Positions 62,946 through 64,000 of a DNA stretch of 64,000 bases are shown here, in pieces. The notes beneath the pieces were generated by a model, which was given only the letters and a program-made list of their open reading frames with translations, was not told the origin of the DNA and did not search any database. The translations under genes were made by a program, and so were the position numbers. Numbering within the stretch: the stretch's first letter is position 1; each line of letters begins with the position of its first letter. Source of the stretch: Zoogloea oleivorans (lineage in GTDB: Bacteria; Pseudomonadota; Gammaproteobacteria; Burkholderiales; Rhodocyclaceae); NCBI RefSeq assembly GCF_008107625.1, contig NZ_SDKK01000004.1, positions 183,276-247,275 of the forward strand. Reading direction: 5' to 3'.

Positions 62946-64000
62946 ACGGGGAGCGCCTCTAGAACTTCTTGGTTGATATCGATCGGGTCATCACCCTCGG
63001 TGAGCGGTGCATCGCAGGCATCCAAAGCAGCCTCGTTGATGTGCTCGAGCGCCCCATCGAGCATCAACTCCATATCCGAGGCGGCATCCGCCAGCTCATC
63101 CCGCAGCCAGGAACTACGGGTCACCAGCAAGCGCACAAAGGCTGAGTGGCTTGCATCCAAACCCAAGAGCCCGGTCTGCATCTGCTCGGCCTCTTCTTCC
63201 GGCAGCGCCGTAACGACCTCGGCGCTCTCCTGCCCACCCTCCTCCACAAAAACGTTCGCAAGCAGCGCAGCGACCTCCGCGGTTTCCTTCTGGAGCTGGG
63301 CGATACGCGCGGGATCGAGGCTGAAGCCCTGTGGCTTCAAATTCGCCGAGCCCACTTCAGCGGTCGCAGGCGCCGGTGCGTCATTTGCATGAAGATCGGC
63401 ATAGACGAGCTTGATATCGAGCCCCAGAGCTCGGTACGTCCGCTCAAGGAACTTCACTTCCGAGGGGCTGACAACGCCATCGGCCTGGGTAAGGTGAGCA
63501 AGGAAGCGCGCTATCGAACGACGGGCATTATCGGCCAGATGCTCAAACTTCTTCTTTACCCCTGCCAGGGTGGCGGGCTGCTCGATACCCAGCCTCAGGT
63601 GTGCCTTGAGACGCTTGCGATGCACCACACTGAGATGGCTCCATGAGTCGACATAACGCGTCAGGGTCAAGAGCTCTTGCGCAGAAGCGTCGCCATCGGC
63701 AAGTGCCACCATACAAGCCAGATCGAGAGTAACGGCTGCCGCCTGATAAACCGCCCCCTCACGCTGGCTTCCCTCGTCGGGAGACGCAGCAAAGAGGGCA
63801 ATCTTGTCCTCCGCCTTGGGGGGGCGGACACCTGCCAGCACATCCGGCTCCATGCCAAGCTGCAGATCCTGCAAGGCCCGTGCCAAACCGATCACCCTGT
63901 CACGCGACAGTGGCCCCGCGCTCTTGAGCCGCCCGGAAAGCTCCCCGAACGACATGACGACCATCCCGTCGCCCACCCGAGATTTCAGGTCATTGAGCTC
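62942..64000 (-). CDS. TerB-like domain protein (5' end outside window)
   Basis: At least 352 residues; the frame stays open through the window edge, so the N-terminus is missing. DLACMVALADGDASAQELLTL and ARFLAHLTQADGVVSPSEVKFLERTYRALGLD are the repeated TerB acidic helical motif (TerB_C type). A low-complexity linker follows, then a C-terminal segment ending DINQEVLEALPV. TerB proteins with BrxD and a helicase form a recurring defence-type gene set. Confidence 0.75.
   Translation of the reverse strand, partial: ELNDLKSRVGDGMVVMSFGELSGRLKSAGPLSRDRVIGLARALQDLQLGMEPDVLAGVRPPKAEDKIALFAASPDEGSQREGAVYQAAAVTLDLACMVALADGDASAQELLTLTRYVDSWSHLSVVHRKRLKAHLRLGIEQPATLAGVKKKFEHLADNARRSIARFLAHLTQADGVVSPSEVKFLERTYRALGLDIKLVYADLHANDAPAPATAEVGSANLKPQGFSLDPARIAQLQKETAEVAALLANVFVEEGGQESAEVVTALPEEEAEQMQTGLLGLDASHSAFVRLLVTRSSWLRDELADAASDMELMLDGALEHINEAALDACDAPLTEGDDPIDINQEVLEALPV

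Larger units (their letters stand above)
54145..64000. mobile_element. Island 2: related integrative element, right end outside window
   Basis: It begins at the internal att site with the same ordered block as island 1 (54187-59398) and then carries different cargo (BrxHI/BrxD/TerB-like operon). Its far att site lies beyond 64000. Confidence 0.85.

Noticed and set aside
1-64000. CRISPR array or rRNA genes
   Set aside because: No regularly spaced short direct repeats and no rRNA-like sequence were seen on either strand.

Overview
The window reads as a high-GC betaproteobacterial chromosome, probably Rhodocyclales (Azoarcus/Thauera-like). The organism call is an inference from base composition, the zapA-6S RNA linkage, the cobQ neighbour and a lipid-anchored cytochrome c; no rRNA or marker gene settles it. 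Conserved chromosome occupies only the first ~2.0 kb: the cobQ 3' end, a small coiled-coil gene, zapA, 6S RNA, a cytochrome c gene and tRNA-Arg(CCG).

The rest is mobile DNA in tandem at that tRNA. A 34-bp direct repeat containing the tRNA 3' end lies at 2011-2044 and 54145-54178 and bounds a 52.1-kb island (island 1). A second, related island (island 2) starts at the internal repeat and runs off the window. Both open with the same block: terminator, repressor, AlpA-like excisionase, tyrosine integrase, YhaM-like HD nuclease, a conserved ICE-type gene, an XRE regulator, a lipoprotein and a small membrane protein (2054-7224 and 54187-59398).

Island 1 cargo is a dense defence island. A type I BREX operon (7634-27830: brxR, brxA, brxB, brxC, pglX, pglZ, brxL) has its methyltransferase gene pglX divided into an N-half and a C-half. 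Between the halves, with overlapping start and stop codons, sit four genes: an AAA ATPase, a small PD-(D/E)XK protein, a SIR2 protein and a HerA ATPase. A DUF1016 nuclease gene lies between the pglX C-half and pglZ. Next come a CapW-regulated type II CBASS (28452-34124), transposase relics, an intact fadB/fadA-like pair with relics of a meta-cleavage operon (34879-40441), and a second type II CBASS (40484-44992). A two-gene unit follows (45283-46430) that pairs a DisA/DAC-like nucleotide cyclase with a Cap15-type two-TM beta-barrel effector; I know of no described system with this composition. The right end carries a very large gene with two tyrosine-recombinase domains. It is interrupted by an IS5-family element whose precise removal would restore an 1813-codon frame.

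Island 2 cargo visible here is the start of another defence-type operon on the minus strand: TerB-like protein, BrxD-like ATPase and BrxHI/Lhr-like helicase (59438-64000).

The strongest candidates for something undescribed are the split pglX with its nested cassette, the DAC-like/Cap15 pair, and the IS-interrupted double recombinase. Family calls come from reading motifs in the translations; no database search was run.
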